The notes beneath the pieces were generated by a model. It was not told the origin of the DNA and did not search any database. It saw only the letters and a program-made list of their open reading frames with translations. Source: Enterobacter sp. C2 (GTDB lineage Bacteria; Pseudomonadota; Gammaproteobacteria; Enterobacterales; Enterobacteriaceae). From it: a stretch of DNA of 64,000 nt. Position 1 is the stretch's first letter. Each line of letters opens with the position of its first letter. This document shows positions 1 to 10,409 of the stretch, piece after piece. Location: positions 186,001-250,000 of the forward strand of contig NZ_CP082269.1 in NCBI RefSeq assembly GCF_019880405.1, in the 5' to 3' direction. The position numbers and the translations under genes were made by a program.

Positions 1-270
1 AAGCTTAACCTGATCCCGGACACCTATCGCGCTCGGGCGGCCGATGAGAAAGAATTTGGATCGAAAAGTAACGGCTTTGGCTATACGGCGCGCGCCCTGC
101 TTGAACGCCGTATTACCGCTAACTGGTTCGTTGGCGCGGCCATTGATATTCAGCAGGCGGAGGATTATACCCCGAGCCACGGCATGCTCTACGTCCGCTA
201 CTCCCAGGCGGGCTGGCAGGGCGATATGGACTCGCCGCCGCAGGCGCTGACGCCTCACGCAGACTGGTAA
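1..270 (+). CDS. bcsC: Cellulose synthase operon protein C, C-terminal end (partial)
   Basis: The window opens inside this gene; frame 1 is open from base 1 to a TAA at 268-270, giving the last 89 residues, ending in QALTPHADW. The fragment alternates polar and aromatic residues (for example GYTARALLERR and GMLYVRYSQAGWQ), as expected of the C-terminal outer-membrane beta-barrel through which BcsC exports cellulose. Its identity also rests on position, since bcsC lies directly upstream of pdeK (yhjK) in E. coli. The TPR-rich periplasmic part lies outside the window. The frame and stop are certain; the name comes from context plus the recognisable tail. Confidence 0.85.
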   Translation, partial: KLNLIPDTYRARAADEKEFGSKSNGFGYTARALLERRITANWFVGAAIDIQQAEDYTPSHGMLYVRYSQAGWQGDMDSPPQALTPHADW

Positions 271-383
271 CGCGCAAGGCTCTCTATCCCGGTCTTAATC
301 TACTGTCAGAATCGAGTATACTCTGACAGCAGGCAGGTAGCCGTCGGTTACTTTTGCAGACACGGAGTATTTGGAGAGTCAAT

Positions 384-2390
384 TTGCGCGTTAGCCGTTC
401 GTTAACCATTAAACAGATGGCGATGGTCTCGATCGTCGCCATGGTGTTTATTTTTCTTTTTTGCGTGATTTTGCTGTTCCACTTTGTGCAGCAGAATCGC
501 TACAACACTGGCACGCAGATGGAGAGCATCGCGCGCTCGGTGCGTGAGCCGCTGTCCGCCGCCATCCTGAAAGGCGACATCGCGGACGCGGAGGCCATCC
601 TTAAGCGTATTCAACCCGCGGGCGTGGTCAGCCGGGCGGACGTTGTGTTGCCGAATCAGTTCCAGGCCCTGCGTATGAGCTTTATTCCCGAGCGGCCAGT
701 TCCGGTGACCATTACCCGGCTGTTTGAACTGCCGGTGCAGATCTCACTGCCTATCTACTCTATGGAACGCCCCTCTAACCCACAGCCGCTGGCCTATCTG
801 GTGCTGCAGGCGGACTCGTTCCGCATGTACAAGTTCGTGATGAGCACTGTCTCAACGTTAGTCACTACTTACTTACTTTTAGTGCTGATCATGACGGTGG
901 CGCTCACGTGGTGCATCAGCCGGCTGATTATCCGCCCGCTGCGCAAGATCGCCCGCGAGCTCAACGACCTGTCGCCGCAGGATCAGCTGGGGCACCAGCT
1001 GGCACTGCCCCGTCACCATCATGACGATGAGATCGGCATGCTGGTGCGCGGCTATAACCGCAACCAGCAGATGGTGCTGCGCCAGCATGAAGAGCTGAAC
1101 AGCCAGGCGACACGTTTCCCCATCTCGGAGCTGCCCAATAAAGCCTTTATGATGGCGCTGCTGGAGCAGACCGTAGCCCGGCAAAAAACCATCGCGCTGA
1201 TGGTGATCGCCTGTGAAACCCTCCAGGATACGGCGGGCGTGCTGAAAGAGAGCCAGCGCGAAATGCTGCTCCTGACGCTGGTAGAGAAGATGAAGTCGGT
1301 GCTGGCCCCGCGTATGGTGCTGGCGCAGGCGAGTACGGACACCTTTGTCATTATTGGCCACGGCGCGAGCGAACCGTGGCACGCCATTACGCTGGGTCAG
1401 CAAGTGCTCACTGTTATTAATGAGCGTCTGCCGGTGCAGGGCATTCAGCTGCGTCCGAGCGCCAGCATCGGTATCGCCATGTTCTATGGCGACGTGACGG
1501 CAGAGCAGCTCTACCGGCGGGCTATCTCGGCTGCGCTCTCTGCTCGTCGTAAAGGCAAAAACCAGATCCAGTTCTTTGACCCCGAGCAGATGGCGACGGC
1601 GCAGAAGCGGCTGACGCAAGAGAGCGATATCTTAAACGCGCTGGATAACCATCAGTTTGCCATCTGGCTACAGCCGCAGGTCAACCTTGCTACCGGGGAG
1701 GTGGTCAGCGCCGAGGCGCTGCTCCGTCAGCAGCAGCCGGACGGTAGCTGGGCGCTGCCGGAGGGGCTGATCGACACCATCGAGTCCTGTGGGCTGATGA
1801 TCGTTGTCGGCCACTGGGTGCTGGAGGAGTCCTGCCGCCAGCTCGCGGCCTGGCAGGCGCGGGGCATTATGCTGCCGCTGTCGGTGAATCTCTCGGCGCT
1901 GCAGCTGATGCACCAGGATATGGTTCGCGATCTGCTTGGGCTGCTGGAGCGCTACCAGATTGCGCCCGGCACCCTGATCCTTGAGGTGACCGAAAGCCGT
2001 CGCATCGACGATCCACACGCGGCGGTGGCAATTCTCCGTCCGCTGCGCAACGCCGGGGTACGTATTGCGCTGGATGACTTCGGCATGGGCTATGCGGGCC
2101 TGCGTCAGCTCCAGCATATGAAGTCCCTGCCGGTAGACGTGCTGAAAATCGATAAGATTTTTGTTAAGGGCCTACCGGAGGACAGCAGCATGGTTTCGTC
2201 AATAATCCATATGGCCCGCAGTCTCGGTCTGGATGTTATTGCTGAGGGCGTTGAAACCGAGGCGCAGCACGTCTGGCTTCAGGAAGCGGGCGTGGAAATG
2301 GCCCAGGGCTATCTGTTTGGTCGCGCGGCAGCGCCGGAGGCGTTTGAGCAGCAGCACAATCTTTCCCGTCTGGTGGACGGCAGCGCGTAG
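384..2390 (+). CDS. pdeK: Cyclic-di-GMP phosphodiesterase PdeK (HmsP-like, degenerate GGDEF plus EAL)
   Basis: Inner-membrane protein of 668 residues predicted to hydrolyse c-di-GMP, closely resembling E. coli YhjK. A transmembrane segment lies near residues 13-36, then a periplasmic domain, a second segment near 165-190, a HAMP region, a GGDEF domain and a C-terminal EAL domain. The GGDEF signature is replaced by STDTF near residue 317, so no cyclase activity is expected. The EAL signature is intact (EAL at 444-446), as are [10 protein letters not shown] and the late EGVETEAQ motif. I chose the TTG at 384 because it gives the [11 protein letters not shown] start of the E. coli protein and sits behind GGAGAG at 373-378; an in-frame ATG at 354 would add 10 residues. 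It follows bcsC, which fits control of cellulose and biofilm. Confidence 0.93.
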   Translation: MRVSRSLTIKQMAMVSIVAMVFIFLFCVILLFHFVQQNRYNTGTQMESIARSVREPLSAAILKGDIADAEAILKRIQPAGVVSRADVVLPNQFQALRMSFIPERPVPVTITRLFELPVQISLPIYSMERPSNPQPLAYLVLQADSFRMYKFVMSTVSTLVTTYLLLVLIMTVALTWCISRLIIRPLRKIARELNDLSPQDQLGHQLALPRHHHDDEIGMLVRGYNRNQQMVLRQHEELNSQATRFPISELPNKAFMMALLEQTVARQKTIALMVIACETLQDTAGVLKESQREMLLLTLVEKMKSVLAPRMVLAQASTDTFVIIGHGASEPWHAITLGQQVLTVINERLPVQGIQLRPSASIGIAMFYGDVTAEQLYRRAISAALSARRKGKNQIQFFDPEQMATAQKRLTQESDILNALDNHQFAIWLQPQVNLATGEVVSAEALLRQQQPDGSWALPEGLIDTIESCGLMIVVGHWVLEESCRQLAAWQARGIMLPLSVNLSALQLMHQDMVRDLLGLLERYQIAPGTLILEVTESRRIDDPHAAVAILRPLRNAGVRIALDDFGMGYAGLRQLQHMKSLPVDVLKIDKIFVKGLPEDSSMVSSIIHMARSLGLDVIAEGVETEAQHVWLQEAGVEMAQGYLFGRAAAPEAFEQQHNLSRLVDGSA

Positions 2391-2531
2391 CAATCATTGC
2401 ACTTGTGCGAGCCAGCTCAAATTTCTTAACATTTGTGTTTCAAATTTAGAGTAAGTTTATTTCTGCGATGTTGTTGGGGTGTTATTTTAAGACCGCAGGC
2501 GACCTAACCCTACAATGCCTGTGGTTTTTAA

Positions 2532-3833
<1,302 letters not shown>

Positions 3834-4019
3834 TCTGCTGACTTATGCCCGTTGTCCCTTGTAGGGGCGCGGGCACCTGCGCATAATTACCCCCTATTTT
3901 TTACTTCCCGGTGTGACGTTTTGCTTTTTTGGCTGTCTAACACGGAGTGTTAAAACTTCATTTTAGGCGGCCTGGGTTGCAGGCGGTCTTTTAACCAGGA
4001 ATGTTGATCAGGGGTTTAC

Positions 4020-5510
4020 ATGCAGGGCACAAAAATTCGACTCATAGCTGGCGGTTTGCTGATGATCGCAGCCAGTTACGTGCAGGCAGATGCGCTCCAG
4101 CCCGACCCGGCATGGCAACAGGGGACACTGGCAAACGGTTTTCAGTGGCAGGTGTTAAGTACGCCGCAGCGCCCCAGCGATCGGGTTGAGATCCGTCTGC
4201 TGGTGAATACCGGTTCGCTGACGGAGAGCACCCAGCAGAGCGGCTTTAGCCATTTTATTCCACGTATCGCCCTGTCCAATAGCGGCAGCCTTGAGCCAGC
4301 GCAGGTGCGCTCGCTCTGGCAGCAGGGCATCGATCCCAAGCGCCCGCTTCCTCCGGCGCTGGTCTCTTACGACTTCACGCTGTTTAATCTCAGCCTGCCC
4401 AATAACCGCAGCGACCTGCTGAAAGAGGCGCTGGTCTACCTCTCGGATATTACCGGCAAGCTCACCGTGACGCCGGAAACGGTAAATCACGCCCTGAATA
4501 GCGACGATATGGTGGCCACCTGGCCGCCAGAAACCAAAGATAACTGGTGGCGCTACCGCCTGAAAGGGTCGACCCTGCTTGGACACGATCCCGCCTCGCC
4601 GCTGAAGAAGCCGGTCGATCCGGCCCAGCTGAAAGCGTTCTACCAGAAGTGGTATACCCCGGACGCGATGACGCTGATTGTGGTAGGTAATATCGACAGC
4701 CGCACCGTTGGCGAGCAGATCAATAAAACCTTTGGCGATCTGAAGGGGAAACGAGAGACGCCTGCTCCGGTGCCGACGCTCTCTCCGCTGCCGCGCGAGC
4801 CGGTGAGCATCATGACCGACGCCGTACGCCAGGATCGGCTCTCGCTGATGTGGGACGTGCCGTGGCAGCCGATTCGTGAATCCGCCGCGCTGGAGCGCTA
4901 CTGGCGGGCAGACGTCGCCCGCGAGGCGCTGTTCTGGCATCTCCAGCAGACCCTGACCAAAAATAACGCCAAAGATATCGGCCTCGGCTTCGACTGCCGG
5001 GTGCTGTTCCAGCGTGCGCAGTGCGCCATTAACGTCGACTCCGCGCCCGATAAGCTCAGCGCCAATCTCGCGATGATTGCCCGCGAGCTGAAGAAGGTAC
5101 GCGACAACGGCCTGTCAGAGGATGAGTTTAACGCCCTGATTGCCCAGAAGAAGCTGGAGCTGCAAAGGCTCTTCACGACCTACGCCCGCACCGATACCGA
5201 CGTGCTGATCAGTCAGCGTATGCGCTCTCTGCAAAACCAGGTCGTGGATATTGCTCCTGAACAGTACCAGAGGCTGCGCCAGAACTTCCTGAATGGCCTG
5301 ACGACCGAGATGCTGAACCAGAGCCTGCGCCAGCAGCTGACCCAGGATCAGTCGCTGGTGCTGCTGCAGCCGAAAGGCGAGCCGGAGTTTAATATGAAGG
5401 AGCTGCAGGCCACCTGGGACCAGGTGATGAATGCCGAAACGTCTGCCCTTGTGCCTGCCAGCGATGAGGTGCATCAGGACGTGACGGATATTCCTCCCGC
5501 TCAGCGGTAG
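4020..5510 (+). CDS. yhjJ: YhjJ, M16-family peptidase-like periplasmic protein without the zinc motif
   Basis: 496-residue protein with an N-terminal signal peptide (KIRLIAGGLLMIAASYVQA, cleavage near residue 23) and the two-domain layout of M16 (pitrilysin/MPP-like) zinc peptidases. The metal-binding HxxEH of active M16 enzymes is not present where expected: the sequence reads GFSHFIPRIAL, so catalytic activity is doubtful, as already noted for the E. coli YhjJ family. The later M16-like core (FYQKWYTPDAMTLIVVGNID, about residues 203-222) is well preserved. Length matches the E. coli homolog. It lies between dctA and the convergent kdgK. Its physiological role is unknown. Confidence 0.92.
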   Translation: MQGTKIRLIAGGLLMIAASYVQADALQPDPAWQQGTLANGFQWQVLSTPQRPSDRVEIRLLVNTGSLTESTQQSGFSHFIPRIALSNSGSLEPAQVRSLWQQGIDPKRPLPPALVSYDFTLFNLSLPNNRSDLLKEALVYLSDITGKLTVTPETVNHALNSDDMVATWPPETKDNWWRYRLKGSTLLGHDPASPLKKPVDPAQLKAFYQKWYTPDAMTLIVVGNIDSRTVGEQINKTFGDLKGKRETPAPVPTLSPLPREPVSIMTDAVRQDRLSLMWDVPWQPIRESAALERYWRADVAREALFWHLQQTLTKNNAKDIGLGFDCRVLFQRAQCAINVDSAPDKLSANLAMIARELKKVRDNGLSEDEFNALIAQKKLELQRLFTTYARTDTDVLISQRMRSLQNQVVDIAPEQYQRLRQNFLNGLTTEMLNQSLRQQLTQDQSLVLLQPKGEPEFNMKELQATWDQVMNAETSALVPASDEVHQDVTDIPPAQR

Positions 5511-5525
5511 CGCCGTGCGGTTTAT

Positions 5526-5553
5526 CCGGCCCGCTGCCAGCGGCAGGGGCCGG
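5526..5553. terminator. Strong hairpin between convergent yhjJ and kdgK
   Basis: The arms CCGGCCC(G)CTGCC and GGCAGGGGCCGG pair over 12 bp with one bulged G and a 3-nt loop. The hairpin sits in the 56-bp gap between the yhjJ and kdgK stop codons. No T-run follows in either direction, so it may be an mRNA 3'-end stabiliser rather than a classical terminator. Confidence 0.45.
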
Positions 5554-5566
5554 AAATGCCAGTCGA

Positions 5567-6496
5567 TCAGTTCGGCATTGCCTCGCGGGGAATAATCGCC
5601 CCACGATACTGGATCACGGTGCTGGCAGTCAGGTGACCGCGCTGTGCCGCCGCCTCAGCATCGCCGCCGGTGAGACGTACGGCCAGGTAGCCTGCGCTAA
5701 AGGAGTCACCCGCCGCAGTTGTATCAATAACCTTCTCTTTTGGCAGCTTCACCGCCGGCACGTCAATCACCGCTTCACCGGCGATCGCCACCAGGCAGGA
5801 GTCCGCTCCGCGCTTCACCACCACTTCATTGACGCCAGCGGCCTGGGTACGAGCAATCACCTCTTCTACCGGCTTCTCGCCCCACAGCGCATCCTCGTCG
5901 TCGAGGGTCAGGAAGGCGATATCGGTGCAGGTCAGCATCTGCTGATAGACCTGCTGGGTCTCCTCTTTGCTGGCCCACAGGCGCGGACGGTAGTTGTTGT
6001 CGAAAATCACCTTACCGCCGTTGGCGCGGCACTCGCGCAGCAGGGAGAGCAGCTTGTCGCGGCTGGCCGGGCTCAGGATGGCCAGGCTGATACCGCTCAG
6101 GTAGAGATAGTCAAAGGTGGCCAGCTCTTCGCAGATAGCGGCGGACTGCTCGCTCTCCAGCCAGAATTTGGCTGCGGCTTCGTTACGCCAGTAGTAGAAG
6201 GTGCGCTCGCCGGTGCTATCGGTTTCGATGTAGTAGAGACCCGGCAGACGGTTCTCCATGCGCTGGGTGAGGGTGGTATCGACGCTTTCGCTCTGCCAGG
6301 CATCCAGCATCTGCTGGCTAAAATTATCCGTCCCCAGTGCCGTAACGTAGTGTACCGTCAGCGCGGCCGGATCGACCTGGCGGGCAACATAAACGGAGGT
6401 ATTTAAGGTATCGCCACCAAAGCCACGGTTCACCTCTGTGCCTTTCTGTGACAGCTCAATCATGCATTCGCCAATGACGGCAATTTTCCTGGACAT
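5567..6496 (-). CDS. kdgK: 2-dehydro-3-deoxygluconokinase KdgK
   Basis: PfkB-family sugar kinase of 309 residues that phosphorylates 2-keto-3-deoxygluconate to KDPG, feeding pectin and hexuronate breakdown into the Entner-Doudoroff aldolase step. Visible signatures are the N-terminal GGDTLNTSVYVAR and the C-terminal DTTAAGDSFSAGYLA, whose aspartate is the catalytic base of the PfkB family. The start at 6496 gives MSRKIAVIGECMIEL and the E. coli length; an in-frame ATG 63 bases upstream gives an unconserved extension. It is convergent with yhjJ and divergent from pdeH. In E. coli KdgR represses it; I did not identify the operator here. Confidence 0.96.
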   Translation of the reverse strand: MSRKIAVIGECMIELSQKGTEVNRGFGGDTLNTSVYVARQVDPAALTVHYVTALGTDNFSQQMLDAWQSESVDTTLTQRMENRLPGLYYIETDSTGERTFYYWRNEAAAKFWLESEQSAAICEELATFDYLYLSGISLAILSPASRDKLLSLLRECRANGGKVIFDNNYRPRLWASKEETQQVYQQMLTCTDIAFLTLDDEDALWGEKPVEEVIARTQAAGVNEVVVKRGADSCLVAIAGEAVIDVPAVKLPKEKVIDTTAAGDSFSAGYLAVRLTGGDAEAAAQRGHLTASTVIQYRGAIIPREAMPN

Positions 6497-6653
6497 AGTC
6501 ATCAACCTGAGTCGGATAAATATTGGGAGTAGTGTGCGTTGCGCATGCTGCGTGGTCAATCATATTAAAACAACGTTCCAATAAATTTTTGAGCTAGCGC
6601 GTGTTAAGTGCAGATTCCCGCTACACAATTTTATTTTGCTGCTTGATTGAACA

Positions 6654-6680
6654 TAAAGTTCTCACCCGCCGCGCCGATAA
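6654..6680 (+). promoter_or_regulatory. Sigma-28 (FliA) flagellar class 3 promoter of pdeH
   Basis: TAAAGTT at 6654-6660 followed, counting 11 bases after an eighth position, by a perfect GCCGATAA at 6673-6680. This matches the enterobacterial sigma-28 consensus TAAAGTTT-N11-GCCGATAA at all but one base. It lies 51 bp before the pdeH start, consistent with the known flagellar regulation of yhjH in E. coli and Salmonella. Confidence 0.92.
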
Positions 6681-6731
6681 CTCATAGACGAGTTCCGCCA
6701 GGTCACTCACTCTATTACAGGACATCTGACA

Positions 6732-7502
6732 ATGAAGTTGAAGCAGGTTATCCAGCGGCTAAGCATTCCGGAGGCGAGCATCGAAAGCCTGGAAGAGCGG
6801 CGCTACTGGCTGCAATGTGAACGTGCCTATACTTACCAGCCCATCTATCGCGTGGATGGCAGCCTGATGGCAATCGAAGTATTAACGATCGTTACGCACC
6901 CGGATAATCCATCCCAGCGTATTGCGCCTGACCGCTACTTTGCGGAGGTCGCGGTCCGTCAGCGTCTGGATGTCATGCTGGAGCAGATCAACCTCCTCGC
7001 CCAGCAAAACGCCTTTTTTGTGCAGAATAACGTGCTCGCCTCGGTCAACGTCGACGGTCCAACGCTGCTGGCGATGCGCCAGAACTCGCAAATGATGGCG
7101 CTGGTTGAGACGCTGCCGTGGCTGCGCTTCGAACTGGTTGAGCATATTCGCCTGCCGGAGGACTCCTCTTTCGCTTCGATCTGTGAAATTGGCCCGCTGT
7201 GGCTGGACGACTTCGGGACCGGGATGGCGAACTTCTCTGCGCTGAGCGAAGTACACTACGACTACATCAAAGTGGCCCGCGAGCTGTTCATCATGCTGCG
7301 TAAGACGCCGGAAGGGCGCAACCTGTTTACGCTGCTGCTGCAGCTGATGAATCGTTATTGCCAGGGCGTGATTGTAGAAGGCGTAGAGACGCTGGAGGAG
7401 TGGCACGACGTACAGGCGTCACCGGCCTTTGCCGCACAGGGTTATTTCCTCTCTCGTCCCGCACCGCTGGCAAACCTCGAAAGCGTTATTCTCGCTCTAT
7501 AA
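6732..7502 (+). CDS. pdeH: Cyclic-di-GMP phosphodiesterase PdeH (YhjH)
   Basis: 256-residue stand-alone EAL-domain protein without membrane segments. In E. coli PdeH is the main c-di-GMP phosphodiesterase of motile cells, keeping YcgR inactive so that flagella rotate freely. The signature position reads EVL near residue 47 rather than EAL; related PdeH proteins also vary the middle residue. The metal and catalytic motifs ELVEHIRL, WLDDFGTGMANF and GVIVEGVET are intact. It is preceded by a sigma-28 promoter, tying it to the flagellar cascade, and followed by yhjG after 74 bp. High confidence from near full-length resemblance to YhjH. Confidence 0.96.
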   Translation: MKLKQVIQRLSIPEASIESLEERRYWLQCERAYTYQPIYRVDGSLMAIEVLTIVTHPDNPSQRIAPDRYFAEVAVRQRLDVMLEQINLLAQQNAFFVQNNVLASVNVDGPTLLAMRQNSQMMALVETLPWLRFELVEHIRLPEDSSFASICEIGPLWLDDFGTGMANFSALSEVHYDYIKVARELFIMLRKTPEGRNLFTLLLQLMNRYCQGVIVEGVETLEEWHDVQASPAFAAQGYFLSRPAPLANLESVILAL

Positions 7503-7576
7503 CATCAGGTTGCACTCCTTTCTCTCAGGCTCAGCTATCTTTATGACAGGCAAGGCAAGAATGGAAGGATGCAAGC

Positions 7577-9637
7577 ATGACAAGAACAAGTAAGGTAATC
7601 ACTGCCGTCCTGGGAACGCTTTTGTTGCTGATCGTGGTGGCCATCATCATTATCGCAACCTTTGACTGGAACCGTCTTAAACCCACTATCAATGAGAAGG
7701 TCTCCACTGAGCTGAATCGTCCCTTTGCAATACGCGGTGATTTAGGCGTGGTCTGGGAGCGGCAAAAGCAGGAGACCGGCTGGCGCAGCTGGGTGCCGTG
7801 GCCGCATGTGCATGCCGAGGATGTGATCCTTGGCAACCCGCCCGATATCCCTGAGATCACCATGGTGCACCTGCCACGGGTTGAAGCCACCCTGGCACCG
7901 CTGGCGCTGCTGACCAAAACTGTGTACCTGCCGTGGGTGAAGTTTGAGAAGCCGGACGCGCGGCTGATCCGCCTGTCGGAAAAAACCAACAACTGGACCT
8001 TTAACCTGGCAGGCAGCGACGAGCCGAAAGATAAAGATGCGCCGCCGTCCGCCTGGTCCTTCCGCCTCGATAATATTCTTTTCGATCAGGGCCGCGTGGC
8101 GGTCGATGACAAGGTCAGCAAGGCTGACGTTGAGATCCTGATCGATCCGCTTGGCAAGCCGCTGCCGTTTAGCGAAGTCACGGGGAGCGATAAAGAGAAA
8201 AACACCAAAGTAGGCGACTATGTGTTTGGCCTGAAAGCGAAGGGTCGCTACAACGGTCAACAGGTGACCGGTACGGGTAAAATTGGCGGCATGCTGGCGC
8301 TGCGTAGTGAAGGGACGCCGTTCCCGGTGCAGGCTGACTTCCGCTCCGGCAATACTCGCGTGGCCTTCGCTGGCACGGTGAGCGACCCGATGAAGATGGG
8401 CGGGGTCGACCTGAAGCTGAAGTTTGCTGGTAACTCGCTGGGCGAGCTGTACGATCTCACCGGCGTGCTGCTGCCGGATACGCCGCCGTTTGAAACTGAT
8501 GGTCGGCTGGTGGCGAAAATCGACGCTGAAAAAAGCTCTGTCTATGACTACCGTGGCTTTAACGGCCGCATCGGCGACAGCGATATTCATGGCTCCCTGA
8601 CATACACCACCGGTAAGCCTCGGCCAAAACTGGAGGGCGATCTTGAATCGCGCCAGCTGCGTCTGGCGGATCTAGGCCCGCTGATTGGCGTCGACTCCGG
8701 GAAGGGCGCTGAGAAGTCGAAGCAGTCGGAAGAGAAGAAGGGCGAGAAGAGCAATCAGCCCGCAGGCAAAGTGCTGCCGTACGATCGTTTCGAAACCGAC
8801 AAGTGGGATACGATGGATGCCGACGTGCGCTTCAAAGGGCGACGTATCGAGCACGGCAGCTCCCTGCCGATTAGCGATCTCTCAACCCATATCATCCTGA
8901 AGAACGCCGACCTGCGCCTCCAGCCGCTGAAGTTTGGCCTGGCGGGAGGAACCATCTCTTCCAATATCCATCTTGAAGGGGATAAGAAGCCGATGCAGGG
9001 GCGGGCGGACATCCAGGCCCGTCGGCTGAAGCTGAAAGAGCTGATGCCGGACGTAGATCTGATGCAGAAAACCATCGGTGAGATGAACGGCGATGCGGAT
9101 TTCCGTGGGACGGGTAACTCTGTTGCCGCGCTGCTCGGCACAAGCAACGGCAATTTGAAACTGCTGATGAACGACGGTGTGGTCAGCCGCAACCTGATGG
9201 AGATCCTTGGTCTTAACGTGGGGAACTTTATCGTTGGGCAGATTTTCGGTGACGACGAGGTGCGGGTCAACTGCGCCGCCGCCAACCTGAACCTGGTCAA
9301 CGGCGTGGCGCGTCCGCAGATCTTCGCCTTCGATACCGAAAACGCGATCATCAACGTCACCGGGACCGCCAGCTTCGCCTCAGAGCAGCTTGATCTCACC
9401 ATCAACCCGGAGAGTAAGGGGATTCGTATCGTGACCCTGCGCTCGCCGCTCTACGTGCGTGGCAGCTTTAAGGACCCACAGGCGGGCGTGAAGGCGGGCC
9501 CGCTGATTGCACGCGGTGCGGTAGCGGCAGCGCTGGCGACGCTGGTGACCCCGGCCGCAGCGCTGCTGGCGCTGATCTCCCCGTCAGAAGGCCAGGAGAA
9601 TCAGTGCCGGAATATTTTGGCGCAGATGAAGAAGTAA
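7577..9637 (+). CDS. yhjG: AsmA-family inner-membrane protein YhjG
   Basis: 686-residue member of the AsmA family. A single N-terminal transmembrane helix (residues 9-28, VLGTLLLLIVVAIIIIATF) is followed by a long periplasmic beta-rich region; DWNRLKPTINEKVS is a typical AsmA start. A lysine/glutamate-rich linker lies near residues 375-400. The C-terminal AsmA domain includes GDADFRGTGNSVAALLG. AsmA-like proteins form periplasmic bridges implicated in lipid movement to the outer membrane; YhjG itself has no firmly assigned substrate. AAGGA at 7564-7568 supports the ATG. It probably forms a unit with pdeH and ends at the hairpin at 9659. Confidence 0.93.
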   Translation: MTRTSKVITAVLGTLLLLIVVAIIIIATFDWNRLKPTINEKVSTELNRPFAIRGDLGVVWERQKQETGWRSWVPWPHVHAEDVILGNPPDIPEITMVHLPRVEATLAPLALLTKTVYLPWVKFEKPDARLIRLSEKTNNWTFNLAGSDEPKDKDAPPSAWSFRLDNILFDQGRVAVDDKVSKADVEILIDPLGKPLPFSEVTGSDKEKNTKVGDYVFGLKAKGRYNGQQVTGTGKIGGMLALRSEGTPFPVQADFRSGNTRVAFAGTVSDPMKMGGVDLKLKFAGNSLGELYDLTGVLLPDTPPFETDGRLVAKIDAEKSSVYDYRGFNGRIGDSDIHGSLTYTTGKPRPKLEGDLESRQLRLADLGPLIGVDSGKGAEKSKQSEEKKGEKSNQPAGKVLPYDRFETDKWDTMDADVRFKGRRIEHGSSLPISDLSTHIILKNADLRLQPLKFGLAGGTISSNIHLEGDKKPMQGRADIQARRLKLKELMPDVDLMQKTIGEMNGDADFRGTGNSVAALLGTSNGNLKLLMNDGVVSRNLMEILGLNVGNFIVGQIFGDDEVRVNCAAANLNLVNGVARPQIFAFDTENAIINVTGTASFASEQLDLTINPESKGIRIVTLRSPLYVRGSFKDPQAGVKAGPLIARGAVAAALATLVTPAAALLALISPSEGQENQCRNILAQMKK

Positions 9638-9653
9638 GCAGGAGAGCAGGATG

Positions 9654-9689
9654 AAAAAGCCCGGTGGCGTTAGCGCTTACCGGGCTTTT
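9654..9689 (+). terminator. Rho-independent terminator after yhjG
   Basis: AAAAA followed by GCCCGGT at 9659-9665, a GCGTTAGCGC centre, ACCGGGC at 9679-9685 and a T-run. The 27-bp hairpin is almost identical to the one at 10373-10399 on the other side of the next gene. Confidence 0.85.
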
Positions 9690-9837
9690 GCTATTTTAAT
9701 GTGATGACGTGCAACGGTGGTAAGAACAGTCTCAGTTTCAGAATTTCCGTTGGCTCGGTGGTGACCGTGTTGGATTGGTTGAGTATATGGCTGCTACTCT
9801 ACTGCCATGTTAAATTACTTCAAGATATTGCTTCACA

Positions 9838-10350
9838 ATGCCTTCACGCTTTAAATATTTAAACTTTTCTGCAGCGACTTTCCTGGTAGCAACGACTTTT
9901 GCACAGGCCGAAGAGACCATTTCTTTTAATACGGGCTCATTTGTCTACCATCTGCTTGGGAATCATGGTCAATACACCGAGAAGTTTGATAATGAATTTT
10001 ATTCAATCGAAAAGAAACTTCCTGACCATCCTGATTACAGTTTGCTCGTCGGGACAATGAGAAACAGCTACGGGGATCGTTGCCTTTCGCTTGGTGTCAG
10101 AAAAGACTGGGCGGAAAAAGACAATATTATATTTAAGGGTATTTACGGATATACCGGCGAATTCTTTTTTGACGAATTTAGCAAATGTGGTGATGAGGGC
10201 ATTTATCACTCATTTAAAAATATCACCGGAGTCGGTTTCGCGCCCTATATATACCATGCGGTTCAGTATAATTTTACCCACTATTTTGGTGTGGAATCAG
10301 GGATCATTTTCCCTTCAGTATTTGTGATAAGTCTGAACTGGCGGTTCTGA
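9838..10350 (+). CDS. Hypothetical secreted or outer-membrane protein (orphan)
   Basis: 170-residue product that I do not recognise. It has an N-terminal signal peptide (FSAATFLVATTFAQA, cleavage near residue 24), no hydrophobic helices after that, many aromatic residues in alternating patterns, and a terminal phenylalanine in SLNWRF, typical of small outer-membrane beta-barrels of the PagP/PagL size class. Two cysteines (in GDRCLSLG and EFSKCGDEG) could form a disulfide. The gene is much richer in A+T than its neighbours and no clear ribosome binding site precedes the ATG. It is absent from this position in E. coli, where yhjG and yhjE are adjacent. Acquisition by transfer is likely; the function is unknown. 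Confidence 0.7.
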   Translation: MPSRFKYLNFSAATFLVATTFAQAEETISFNTGSFVYHLLGNHGQYTEKFDNEFYSIEKKLPDHPDYSLLVGTMRNSYGDRCLSLGVRKDWAEKDNIIFKGIYGYTGEFFFDEFSKCGDEGIYHSFKNITGVGFAPYIYHAVQYNFTHYFGVESGIIFPSVFVISLNWRF

Positions 10351-10372
10351 AGGAATTCGTCAGGAGGGGGAG

Positions 10373-10405
10373 GCCCGGTAGCGTTAGCGCTTACCGGGCT
10401 TTTTC
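10373..10405. terminator. Terminator between the orphan gene and yhjE
   Basis: GCCCGGTA at 10373-10380 pairs with TACCGGGC at 10392-10399, followed by TTTTT. It differs from the hairpin at 9659-9685 by a single base. It ends the orphan gene, and by symmetry may help end the convergent yhjE, whose stop is at 10410. Confidence 0.82.
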
Positions 10406-10409
10406 ATTA

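Noticed and set aside
3840-3880. GC-rich inverted repeat after dctA as a terminator
   Set aside because: The arms GCCCG and CGGGC pair imperfectly and no T-run follows closely, so I did not list it.
4020-5510. YhjJ as an active zinc peptidase
   Set aside because: The HxxEH motif of M16 enzymes is absent from the expected place, so only a peptidase-like fold is claimed.
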